The position numbers and the translations under genes were made by a program. A stretch of 64,000 nt of DNA from Bacillota bacterium (lineage in GTDB: Bacteria > Bacillota > Clostridia > Christensenellales > Aristaeellaceae), in NCBI GenBank assembly GCA_023416585.1, contig JAEZHM010000019.1:1-64000 (forward strand), written 5' to 3'. The notes under the pieces are model-generated. The model worked only from the letters and a program-made list of their open reading frames with translations. It had not been told where the DNA came from and searched no databases. Below are positions 27,367-36,028 of the stretch, one piece after another. Position 1 is the stretch's first letter. Each line of letters starts with the position of its first letter.

Positions 27367-28926
27367 TTATTTTCCGCTCAGCTTCGCGTATGCTTCGGTA
27401 CCCTGGTCGATAATTTCCTGGAGGCCCCTCGCCTTAAGGTCTCCATATTGCTTCATGAAATCGTCCACGGTGATCTGACCGGCGATGCACTGGTCGCGGA
27501 TCACGCATACGCCCGATGTAATGGTCTCGGCGCGGTATTCGGTATAAGCGTCGGTTGTCAATGTCTGGGGCATGGGATAGTAGAAGCCGTTGTTCACAAC
27601 AGCCAGGCCATTATAGAAGGACTGGGAGGCGTCATCCAACTGATCGGCGGATTTGCCGGCGAACAGGCATTGGGTGAACGCGTCGGTCAGCCACTTGCCG
27701 CCGAAGGGCTCATACTCCATACCGGCCAGACGGTAATCCACAAATCCATTGGAGATGTATTCCGGACGCAGCACATACTTTCCGTCCACTACGTCATGAT
27801 GCTTGCCTTCAACACCGTAGTTGTACAGAACAACGCCTTCGTCGCTGAAGTTCCAGTTGAACAGCTTGAGTATGTCTTCCACCTTGCCTGCTTCCTTAGC
27901 AGCGGTGGTGATGCACCATACGTTGGTCACGGCGGCGCGTTCCTGGGTTATGCGGTCTCCGTGAGGGCCGGTGATGGGGGCCACGCAGGTCCACAGGGCA
28001 TCCGTGTCGCCAGCTTCACGGTTGGAATAGGTGGAGAGCTTGGCGCGCTCCGCCCAGGTCATGCAGGTGCCAACCCGGTTGCTGTCCATAGCGGTGAACA
28101 GTTCGGCCTGGGTGCGGGTCGCAAATTCGGGATCAAGCAAGCCTTCCTTATACAGATCTTGAACCGCCTGCAGGAATTCGGGGAAACGGGGATGCTCATA
28201 CACCAGCGTATAGGTGCCGTCCTCCAGCACGCAGAACTGGGTATCGGCGGAGCAGGCGATGCCGAAGGCGTTGAGCAGGCTGGCCACGCAGCGCTCGCCG
28301 TTCTCGCCCTTTTCCAGAGCCAGGGGGATTTCATCATTGGTGTCGCCATTGCCGTTCATGTCCTTGTCACGGATGGCGCGCCACAGCGTGAGCCACTCCT
28401 CCCAGGTTTCGGGAGCCTTCATGCCCAGCGCATCCAGCCAGTCCTGGCGGACCATAACGGATTGGGAACCAGGAACATCCACGATGGTGGGGATGGCGTA
28501 AATATGCCCGTCCGCAGAACGCCATTTGTCCATGCGGTTTTCACCGACGGCGGCCACGATATTGGGGATCAGGCCCAGGTAATCATCCAGCGGAATGATC
28601 GCGCCTTCGCTGGCCAGGTTGGTGATGTTGTTGGGGCCGGCGTTGATGATGTCTGGCAGCTTGCCGGAAGCCAATACGGTAGCCAGCTGGGTGGCGTAGT
28701 TGTCCGCTACGCGCCAGTCAATGTCGATGCGCGCATTGGTGCGCTCCAGGATGGTGGGGAAGTAATAGGTGCCGTCAAACTCCTTGGGGTAGTTGTTGAA
28801 ATGGATACCCATACCCGTAATCTGCAGTTCCTTGTCGAAGTACAGATTGGGGCTTTTGTCAGCCAGCGCGGAGCCGACAGACAGCGCGAGGATCAGAGCC
28901 AGGAGCATCGCCAGGGTTTTTCTCAT
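27367..28926 (-). CDS. LplA-type extracellular solute-binding protein
   Basis: About 519 residues. The start is the ATG at 28926 (MRKTLAMLLAL) with GGAGGAGG nine bases upstream, not the longer frame at 28944. The signal peptide ends near SALADKSP without a lipobox Cys. The long form (over 500 residues) and the motif GDTNDEIPLALEKGENGE are typical of the LplA/YtcQ group that works with LplB/LplC permeases. In other Firmicutes these carry complex oligosaccharides such as host or plant glycans. Ligand unknown. Confidence 0.87.
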   Translation of the reverse strand: MRKTLAMLLALILALSVGSALADKSPNLYFDKELQITGMGIHFNNYPKEFDGTYYFPTILERTNARIDIDWRVADNYATQLATVLASGKLPDIINAGPNNITNLASEGAIIPLDDYLGLIPNIVAAVGENRMDKWRSADGHIYAIPTIVDVPGSQSVMVRQDWLDALGMKAPETWEEWLTLWRAIRDKDMNGNGDTNDEIPLALEKGENGERCVASLLNAFGIACSADTQFCVLEDGTYTLVYEHPRFPEFLQAVQDLYKEGLLDPEFATRTQAELFTAMDSNRVGTCMTWAERAKLSTYSNREAGDTDALWTCVAPITGPHGDRITQERAAVTNVWCITTAAKEAGKVEDILKLFNWNFSDEGVVLYNYGVEGKHHDVVDGKYVLRPEYISNGFVDYRLAGMEYEPFGGKWLTDAFTQCLFAGKSADQLDDASQSFYNGLAVVNNGFYYPMPQTLTTDAYTEYRAETITSGVCVIRDQCIAGQITVDDFMKQYGDLKARGLQEIIDQGTEAYAKLSGK

Positions 28927-28985
28927 GCAGGTAGCCTCCTCCAAGTAGTATTATATGTACGGGATTCCGTCCCGCAGAAAACATG

Positions 28986-29915
28986 TCAGCCTTTCACGGA
29001 ACCCAGCATGACGCCGCTGATGAAGTAACGCTGCACAAAGGGATACAAAATGATCATGGGGATCATGGATACCACCAGCACACCGGTACGCATTTGCTGG
29101 CCCAGCGCCGCCGCGCCGGATGTGGTTACATCGCTGGTTGCGGATATGTTGTGGATGGATGCCTCGGCATTGAGAACCAGTTCCTTGAGAATCAGCTGCA
29201 GCGTGTAATTTTGCCTGCTGGAAAGGAAGAGAAGTGCATTGAGGTAATCGTTCCAATGGCCCACGATGATCCACAAAGATACCGTGGCAAGGACCGGTTT
29301 GGAAAGGGGTATGATCAGCTTGAAAAGGATCAGGTAATCGTTTGCGCCGTCGATGCGCGCCGATTCCACAACGGACATGGGGATGGACTGGAAATAACTG
29401 CGGACGATAACCACGTTGTACGCCACCAATGCGGAGTTGATGATCAGCGCCCACAGGCTGTCTTGCAAGCAAAGCCGCCCAATGGTTAAGAATGTGGGAA
29501 TAATGCCGCCGTTAAACCACATGGTGAACAGAATCAATACATTGTAAATCTTTTTGCCGTAGAAATCGCCGAATGCCAGCGGGTAGGCAGCGATACAAGT
29601 GAGTATCAGACTGGAAACGCAGCCAATGAACGCTACAAACAGGCTGTTGCCTATGGAATGCCACAGGTCCTGGTTGGCAAAAATCAAATGATAGGTGGAA
29701 AGGTCAAACCCTTTCGGGTAAAACGTGACCTCGGCCCGCAGAATGGCGAACTGGTTGCTCATGGATATGGAAACCATGTTTAAAAGAGGATAGAGGAAAA
29801 TGCAAAGCATGATTACCATGAATATACTATTGCATACGGAAAATACTTTTTCACCCCGAGAGCGGCGGATAAAGCCATAGCTCCCTTTTTGCTCTTTGAC
29901 CGTTACTTGTGCCAT
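28986..29915 (-). CDS. ABC permease, LplC/YtcP type
   Basis: 309 residues with six predicted helices and the EAA loop VVESARIDGANDYLILFKLIIP. The N-terminus has a YGFIRRSRGEKVFSVCN lead-in common in the YtcP group. AAAGGAGG precedes the ATG. It pairs with the adjacent LplB-type permease and the long binding protein. No ATPase gene is linked. Confidence 0.9.
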   Translation of the reverse strand: MAQVTVKEQKGSYGFIRRSRGEKVFSVCNSIFMVIMLCIFLYPLLNMVSISMSNQFAILRAEVTFYPKGFDLSTYHLIFANQDLWHSIGNSLFVAFIGCVSSLILTCIAAYPLAFGDFYGKKIYNVLILFTMWFNGGIIPTFLTIGRLCLQDSLWALIINSALVAYNVVIVRSYFQSIPMSVVESARIDGANDYLILFKLIIPLSKPVLATVSLWIIVGHWNDYLNALLFLSSRQNYTLQLILKELVLNAEASIHNISATSDVTTSGAAALGQQMRTGVLVVSMIPMIILYPFVQRYFISGVMLGSVKG

Positions 29916-29931
29916 TGCTTTTCCTCCTTTC

Positions 29932-30879
29932 CTAGAACAGTGAGGTTTCGGATACGCGCTTGCTTACAAAGTTGGCCCCGATAACCAACAGCACGCTAAT
30001 AACGGAATTGAACAATCCTGCGGCGGTGGCATAACCCCATTTATTGTTCACCATACCCGTTTTGTACACAAAGGTTGGCAGCATCTCGGAAGCGGTAATG
30101 TTCAGAGTGTTTTGCAGAAGGTATATCTTTTCAAAGTTGACGTTAAGCATGCGCCCGACCTGCATGATAAGCAAAAGCACGAAGGTTGTGGACAATGCGG
30201 GAAGCGTAACATGCAGCGTCTGTTTCCAGCGGTTGGCGCCATCGATGCGAGCGGCCTCATATAATCCCTGGTCGATACCGGCCAATGCCGCAACATAGAT
30301 GACGGCCTCCCAGCCTACCGACTGCCAGAAACCTGATATAACGTTGATAGCAACAAAGTATTCAGGCTTGCTTAAGTAATCAACTGGGGCATAGCCCATC
30401 AATTTTGCCAGGGCAGCCAGCGTGCCTATGCTGGGAGAGATCAGCGTACGGATGGTGGATACGAGCACCACAGTGGAAACAAAGTGCGGAAGATAGCTGA
30501 TGGTCTGCACAGTCTTTTTGAATTTGGGCCTGACCAGTTCGTTGAGAAGTATGGCGAAAATCATGGGCGCAGGGAACAGGAATATCAGCGCGCTTAAGTT
30601 CAGCGTAAGCGTATTGCCGATATATTGCATAAGGTTGGGATTGGAGAACAGGCGTGCGAAATTGTCAAAGCCTACAAACTTGCTGTCAAACCCCTTCAGC
30701 AGCTTATAATCATAGAACGCGCTGCGCAAAAACCACAGCGGCAAATACCTGAGCAGCACCAAATACACCACCACCGGGATGACCATGAGGTAAATATACC
30801 GGTTGCGCCAGATACGGTTGGACACACGTTTCCTGGCCAGCGGTGAGTTCAGGATTGTTGCTTTCTTCATATGGTCCAT
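29932..30879 (-). CDS. ABC permease, LplB type
   Basis: 315 residues, six predicted helices, EAA loop LYEAARIDGANRWKQTLHVT. An AAAAAGGAG site lies nine bases before the ATG at 30879; an in-frame ATG three codons later is less well placed. The 104 bases between it and the RpiR stop are the largest internal gap of the upper operon. They hold an AACTGTACAAGTT dyad at 30942-30954, so a secondary promoter is possible. Confidence 0.9.
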   Translation of the reverse strand: MDHMKKATILNSPLARKRVSNRIWRNRYIYLMVIPVVVYLVLLRYLPLWFLRSAFYDYKLLKGFDSKFVGFDNFARLFSNPNLMQYIGNTLTLNLSALIFLFPAPMIFAILLNELVRPKFKKTVQTISYLPHFVSTVVLVSTIRTLISPSIGTLAALAKLMGYAPVDYLSKPEYFVAINVISGFWQSVGWEAVIYVAALAGIDQGLYEAARIDGANRWKQTLHVTLPALSTTFVLLLIMQVGRMLNVNFEKIYLLQNTLNITASEMLPTFVYKTGMVNNKWGYATAAGLFNSVISVLLVIGANFVSKRVSETSLF

Positions 30880-30983
30880 TACCGTATCTCCTTTTTGTTA
30901 TTTATATGCAATATATGTAGTCCTTAACCTTTCCCGGTCTAAAACTGTACAAGTTCCAGTTATCTCCTCGAATACAGGAACGC

Positions 30984-31841
30984 TTAATGCTTGTTGGTGC
31001 GCAGCCTGCGGCTGATCTCCGTGGCGCTTTCCAGGTATTGTATGGTCTTGTCATAATTCCGGCTGGCCACGCAGGTGGTGAGCATATCCATGGCGGTCAG
31101 CATAGACTGGCGGGACGTGAGCGCACCGGTGCGCATCATAGATTCCCCGCCGGCCACATTGATGCGGATATCCGCCATATTGCCTAACGCGTTGTCGCCG
31201 ATGTGGGTAACGGCGATGATTGTGGCCCCCTGTTCCCGCGCCAGTTCGGCCGCTTCCAGTATGTTAACTGTCTGGCCACTGTAGGAAAAGGCAATCACGC
31301 AGTCCTTTTCATTCAGCGTTATGGTGGCCAGCTGCTGGCAATGCACATCGGGCGTAAATTGGGCATCCAGGCCAATACGCTGCATCTTGTGATACGTATC
31401 CTGGGCTACCGTGCCGCTGCCACCAGCGCCTAAGAGGAGGATGCGGCGAGCGTTCAGCACTGCATCCGCCGCGCGGCGCAATTCTGCCACGTTAATCAGT
31501 TCCAGCGTGCCTTCAACAGCCTGGATCACGTTATGGGTGACGATGCGGCAAATATCCTCTTCGGGAACGCCAGGAAAGATATCGATATATGTATGCGTCG
31601 CTTCAAAATGGCTTGAAGCGCTGGTTGCGCTGTACGCATTGCACAGATCCTTGAAACCCTTGTAGCCGGCTTTCTTGCACGCCTGCACCACCACCGATTT
31701 ACCTGTGCCGCAGCTTGAAGCAATTTCGCCGATGGACGTTTTCAAGAGTTTGTCGCCAAGCGAGAGAATATGCTCCGCCACGCGCCGCTCAGTGGGAGAA
31801 AGCCGGTCCAATGATTCCTTTAAAAGCAGCATCGTTTTCAC
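30984..31841 (-). CDS. RpiR/MurR-family transcriptional regulator
   Basis: 285 residues with an N-terminal helix-turn-helix domain (LSPTERRVAEHILS, GTGKSVVVQACKKAGYKG) and a SIS sugar-phosphate-binding domain (LLGAGGSGTVAQD, CVIAFSYSGQTVNILEAA). MurR, the best-known member, responds to MurNAc 6-phosphate, and this regulator sits in an operon with a NamZ-type muramidase. The GTG start overlaps the ROK stop by four bases and has GGAGG upstream. Likely autoregulates the operon. Confidence 0.92.
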   Translation of the reverse strand: MKTMLLLKESLDRLSPTERRVAEHILSLGDKLLKTSIGEIASSCGTGKSVVVQACKKAGYKGFKDLCNAYSATSASSHFEATHTYIDIFPGVPEEDICRIVTHNVIQAVEGTLELINVAELRRAADAVLNARRILLLGAGGSGTVAQDTYHKMQRIGLDAQFTPDVHCQQLATITLNEKDCVIAFSYSGQTVNILEAAELAREQGATIIAVTHIGDNALGNMADIRINVAGGESMMRTGALTSRQSMLTAMDMLTTCVASRNYDKTIQYLESATEISRRLRTNKH

Positions 31842-32752
31842 CGCTCAGCCTCCTCCACGCAAGCTTCCTTATCCATAGCACAATACCGTGCCGCGCCGAT
31901 TAGTGCCGCGTCATCCAAATGCTCCGCCACACGGACGGGAATATGCAACCCTGCCTGAACTGTATGCCAAAACAATTCGGCACTCCTTGCGATCTGTCCT
32001 CCAATTACCAAAAGATCACAATCAAGGCTTAAAAGTACCGGACGCAGGATATCGGCAAGCAATTCCCCCGTCACACGGAAAGTATGAAGCGCTGTCTCAT
32101 TCCCCATAAGAGCCATGGCGGCGATTTCCTTCACATCCGGCGGTACATCCATTCCCGCGGCCTTTGCAAACCTTTCCCTTATAGCCCGACGCGATACGTA
32201 ATCCTCCACAATCCCATCCTGAAAAGGCGCGTTCCATAGGATGACGTGAGGCCGCTGGTCGAATCCCACGCGGACACGCCCTTTTTTCATATACGCAAAC
32301 CCGAAGCCAGTTCCCAGCATCACGCAGGCAGGTGAAACCGCATTAGATGCCGCACCGCAAACGGCCTCCCCGATAAGATAGGCAGTACTGTCGTGCAGGT
32401 ATCGAACCGGCATGTCCCCAAGCACATTCTTAAGTACCGGGGTCAGGGCAACGCCCGCAATGGCCTGCATCTTGTGGGTCATGCGGCTGATGCCCGATTC
32501 GTAATCAAAAGGGCCGGGAAAAGCGATGCCGCAGCCGGTTATTGCAGCCCCCGCATCATAAGCCATGCGCATGCCTGAAGACGCAGCCTGTGAAAAGGCG
32601 TTCAGTATCTGCGCGCTTGTGCCGTCAGACAAGAAATTCATCTGGCTAGTGGTGCCATGAAGCGGCCTGCCAAAGTTATCGATCAACGCCAGCTTGATGG
32701 AGGTTCCCCCCACGTCCAGTGCCAGCATGCAGTCAGGCATTTTGGAATCCAT
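31838..32752 (-). CDS. ROK-family sugar kinase
   Basis: 304 residues, starting with the ATP-phosphate motif MLALDVGGTSIKLALID (within 20) and containing GCGIAFPGPFDYESG and LGTGFGFAY. The usual ROK zinc-binding Cys cluster is not obvious, as in some N-acetylglucosamine or N-acetylmannosamine kinases. It should phosphorylate the imported free sugar, giving the ligand for the RpiR protein. It overlaps the cupin gene by 20 bases, an unusually long but not unique coupling. Substrate not determinable. Confidence 0.85.
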   Translation of the reverse strand: MDSKMPDCMLALDVGGTSIKLALIDNFGRPLHGTTSQMNFLSDGTSAQILNAFSQAASSGMRMAYDAGAAITGCGIAFPGPFDYESGISRMTHKMQAIAGVALTPVLKNVLGDMPVRYLHDSTAYLIGEAVCGAASNAVSPACVMLGTGFGFAYMKKGRVRVGFDQRPHVILWNAPFQDGIVEDYVSRRAIRERFAKAAGMDVPPDVKEIAAMALMGNETALHTFRVTGELLADILRPVLLSLDCDLLVIGGQIARSAELFWHTVQAGLHIPVRVAEHLDDAALIGAARYCAMDKEACVEEAER

Positions 32753-34544
32753 CTTTCAAAAGCGTCTTGTGCACGGTCACGGGGCCCACGCCAAGATTCA
32801 CAATGCGGTATGGGCCAAAATCTGCCGGTACCACCACAATTTCCAGATAGTCAAACACAAAGGCGCGGGATGGATCACCTATCGATTCCACCCTTACGCG
32901 TTCACCTTCGGTGAGCGCCAGCACATGGAATAGCCCCTTGGTATCGTCCCGTATTTCCTTTTCAAATTTCAGTGTCCGGAGCGAGAAATAAAGCAGGTCA
33001 TGCTCCCCTACCACGGTTTCTGAAAAGTCCGCGCCTTCGCGGATGACGCCGCCATGGTTGACCAGATTGTCTTTCACCCACTGTGTGGTGCGCTCGCTGC
33101 GGAGCACCTGCCGCCCCATCTTCAAATGGATGGGCCTGGGAAGCCCCGACTGCGGATCAATTCTTTGATAATCGTACAGTTTGTAGGTGTAGCTGCCAAC
33201 GGTTAAGCTGCCGATCTCCAGAATCACCTGGTTCTGGCCGGAGGCATGGATCGTGCCCGCGGGGATCATTACCTGTGTACCGGGTTTGGATTCCACAGCG
33301 AAAACATACTTCTGATAGTCGATCTCTTCGCCAGTCTCCTGAGCGCGTTCCGCCGCGCTTAAGAACCTTTCGCAGCTGTCCGCCTCTTTAAAGCCCAGAT
33401 AAGTCTTTGCGCCCTCTCCCGCCACGCATACATAATAGCTCTCGTCCTGGCGCCCCAGCTCCCTATGGTTGGGCACCACATATTCCGCGTGGGGGTGGCA
33501 CTGTATGGACATGTTGCCGCTGGCGTGGAAGGTATCATCATAATTGAAGCGGATGGGGAAATACCCACCAAATTGTTCAAACGCAGCCTTGCCCAGCAGC
33601 TTTTCACCCTGCTGCTGCACAAAGGTGAAGAAGGGCACCTCCAGCTGCTTTCCATCCATATCCGCCACCAGAGACACTTCCATGGGGATCATGTCGAACA
33701 CCCAGGCGCAGTTGCGCATGGCGTCCGGCAGATTGCGCAGCCTCTTGATATAGAAGCCGCCCCACACGCCCTCCAGATAGACCGGGCGGCAGCGGAAGGG
33801 GCTTTTGCGCAAAGCGTCGAATAACAAGCAAAGCTTGTCATAAGGGACTAAAATCATATTCTTTGGGTCGTCGGCGGAAAGGTAGTAATCCAGCTTGTTT
33901 TCCCGTATCAGAGACCAACGGCTCTCCAGCGCCAGCTCAAAATCCACATAGTAATTCCGGCGCATCATGGCGCTGTAGGGTAGCGCATCTGTTTCCCCAA
34001 GATTGCAGGCGAGGCCATATTTAAAGTTCAGCGCTGCCTGGCGCGGAGTAATATCCGCCCACAAGCGCAGATCGTAAGCATCGCGAAGTTCCCCGCAAAG
34101 TGCGCCTTGCCCAATAACGATCACGGTCCCCGGTCCGGACAGTTCGCTTCTAAGGTTGGCAACCTTCTGCTTATCCTGCAAGTCGCAATATTCCCCGTCA
34201 AAACGCTTGCCGTACAACAGCACAGGATCAAGTTCCCTGTCTTCCGGCAGGCAGGGCGCAATCTTTTCGAGGATAACATCCCCATCAAGCAGCAGGGACC
34301 GCGCATCGATGATCCGGGCATCCCTGTTTAGCTGCTGGGATAAAACCTGCGACAGCACGGAAAACTGCATGCCCGGATAGCCGTCTATGCCTATCTTTGC
34401 CTTCCCGGCAGCGGCCAGCCCGACAATGGCCTTCGCCACATTCAAGGCGCCCCTGATCATAGATTCAGGCACACCGGCGCCAGGAAAAACAGGATTAACC
34501 GCCTTGGGATCAGTGTAGGGATACGGGTGGAACATAAAGCTCAA
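32733..34544 (-). CDS. Two-domain protein: degenerate P-loop kinase plus class I mannose-6-phosphate-isomerase-like cupin
   Basis: 603 residues. The C-terminal about 350 residues are PMI-like: zinc-ligand motif SIQCHPHAEYV and the second strand motif IPAGTIHASGQNQVILEIG. The N-terminal about 210 residues look like a uridine-kinase or phosphoribulokinase fold, but the P-loop reads GIDGYPGMQFS (52-62) and lacks the GK[ST] end, so ATP binding is doubtful. TTG (34544) lies eight bases after GAGAGG; an ATG three codons later is an alternative. It likely isomerises a hexose or hexosamine phosphate in the pathway. Whether the pseudo-kinase half is structural or binds a nucleotide is unknown. Confidence 0.78.
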   Translation of the reverse strand: MSFMFHPYPYTDPKAVNPVFPGAGVPESMIRGALNVAKAIVGLAAAGKAKIGIDGYPGMQFSVLSQVLSQQLNRDARIIDARSLLLDGDVILEKIAPCLPEDRELDPVLLYGKRFDGEYCDLQDKQKVANLRSELSGPGTVIVIGQGALCGELRDAYDLRLWADITPRQAALNFKYGLACNLGETDALPYSAMMRRNYYVDFELALESRWSLIRENKLDYYLSADDPKNMILVPYDKLCLLFDALRKSPFRCRPVYLEGVWGGFYIKRLRNLPDAMRNCAWVFDMIPMEVSLVADMDGKQLEVPFFTFVQQQGEKLLGKAAFEQFGGYFPIRFNYDDTFHASGNMSIQCHPHAEYVVPNHRELGRQDESYYVCVAGEGAKTYLGFKEADSCERFLSAAERAQETGEEIDYQKYVFAVESKPGTQVMIPAGTIHASGQNQVILEIGSLTVGSYTYKLYDYQRIDPQSGLPRPIHLKMGRQVLRSERTTQWVKDNLVNHGGVIREGADFSETVVGEHDLLYFSLRTLKFEKEIRDDTKGLFHVLALTEGERVRVESIGDPSRAFVFDYLEIVVVPADFGPYRIVNLGVGPVTVHKTLLKDGFQNA

Positions 34545-34586
34545 GAGGTATTCCTCTCCTTTGTTATCATAATAATGCTAATATTA

Positions 34587-36008
34587 TTATATAGTATTAA
34601 ATTGGACAAAATCACCGAAAGTGAGGAAAAGGGGATAATCGCGGATGGGCAGGTTGCGCAATATCACGCAGTTTCCGCTCTGACGCTCCACCACGCTTTC
34701 CGGCAGCGTATACACGGTGCCGTCCATGGGATCCACCAGATGGATGTCCCTTGACTGCCCTACGACCTGGAAAGATACGGTGGAATCAAACTCCGTGGTC
34801 AATAGATCTGCCGGATGCCAGTAGGCAAACGCCGTGCTGCCATTCGGACGCTTAAAGCCAGCACGAAGCATATTCAGGTTATAGTAATCTTCTCCCAGAA
34901 GACGGGGAGAGGCTTCCTTGCGCATCATCACTGGCAGTGTTACAAGCTCCGGCGACTCGGCCATCAAGGCGCATAAGTTCTGATAGGCATAGTAGGAAAG
35001 CTTGGGCGTATATTCACCGCTGGCAAAACCGTTCTCGTCAAAGTCCGCGCCCAGAACGCCAAAGTAACCGTAATCCAAATAGCTGGATTTGTTGTCATTA
35101 GTGCCGTTGAGGGCTTCAATCATATCCATGCAGGAAAAATAACTGGTGAACTCTACACGGTTGATTAGGTCCGCCACCCCATGGCGCAATAGCTGCTTGG
35201 CCTGCCTGCGCGGCGTCCAGGCAGCGCCGTGCATGGCTCCCGCACCGCGGCTGTCGGATTGCGAGCCCGATTCGCCCTGTATGATCTTGATTTTAGGATT
35301 ATAGGCGGCGCACAGGGCCCGCAGTGTTTCTACCCGCTCCTGCAAAGTCACTTCCGACGGCGTATATTCATGGAAGGTCAACGCATCGATGCAGCCGGCC
35401 ATGCCCGCAGCCAGCGCATCGTCCACAAACTTCAGATCCCTTAAGCATATGACGCCGCCAAACACTTGGGCGCTTTCATCTGCTTTCTTCACAGCCTTTG
35501 CTGTGTCGCACACAAAACGCCCGTATTCCGCACCGTCAGGCCCCTTTTTCCAACACCATTTGCCATCCGGCTCGTTCCATACCTCGTAGCAGTTAACCTT
35601 GCCGCGGTAATGGTTAACCAGCGCATACACATAAGCCTGCCAGGCTGCCAAGGCTTCTTCGCTGTTGTTGGGCACGCAGCCTACCGCTCCAAAATAGTGG
35701 TTGGCTTCCGGTGTATACAAGCCATTGCCGTAGCACAGGTCGATCCAAGGCGTCAGCCCGCGGACCCGCAGCTCATCCACAATACGGTCCAGCCAGGCAA
35801 AATCGTAAACACCCTTTTCCTTTTCGGTGCGCGCCCATCCGCTTTGGATGCGTATCCATTTCACGCCGATGGCCGCAACCTTGTCATACGCCTTCTCCGG
35901 ATCAAACACGTTCCTGTCCAGCTTTTCAAAACCGATGCCCATGCGGGAGTTGTTGATGTTTGTGGAATGAATGGGCGCCACTTTTCCAATGCGCTTGAAC
36001 CGTTCCAT
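34587..36008 (-). CDS. GH39-like clan A glycoside hydrolase
   Basis: 473 residues, TIM barrel followed by a beta-sandwich tail. The acid/base is Glu146 in YEVWNEPDGKW and the nucleophile Glu246 in KIIQGESGSQS. The overall pattern (WIRIQSGWARTEKEKG, HYFGAVG) recalls GH39 beta-xylosidases and alpha-L-iduronidases, but subfamily cannot be decided. It has no signal peptide, so it acts on imported glycan. GGAGG lies before the ATG. Second gene of the operon. Confidence 0.82.
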   Translation of the reverse strand: MERFKRIGKVAPIHSTNINNSRMGIGFEKLDRNVFDPEKAYDKVAAIGVKWIRIQSGWARTEKEKGVYDFAWLDRIVDELRVRGLTPWIDLCYGNGLYTPEANHYFGAVGCVPNNSEEALAAWQAYVYALVNHYRGKVNCYEVWNEPDGKWCWKKGPDGAEYGRFVCDTAKAVKKADESAQVFGGVICLRDLKFVDDALAAGMAGCIDALTFHEYTPSEVTLQERVETLRALCAAYNPKIKIIQGESGSQSDSRGAGAMHGAAWTPRRQAKQLLRHGVADLINRVEFTSYFSCMDMIEALNGTNDNKSSYLDYGYFGVLGADFDENGFASGEYTPKLSYYAYQNLCALMAESPELVTLPVMMRKEASPRLLGEDYYNLNMLRAGFKRPNGSTAFAYWHPADLLTTEFDSTVSFQVVGQSRDIHLVDPMDGTVYTLPESVVERQSGNCVILRNLPIRDYPLFLTFGDFVQFNTI

Positions 36009-36028
36009 ACATGATCCTCCAATATATA

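Noticed and set aside
27448..29028. 526-codon open frame on the plus strand
   Set aside because: It is the antisense of the LplA-type binding protein, has no ribosome binding site and encodes a Gly/Val/His-rich sequence typical of shadow frames in G+C-rich genes.
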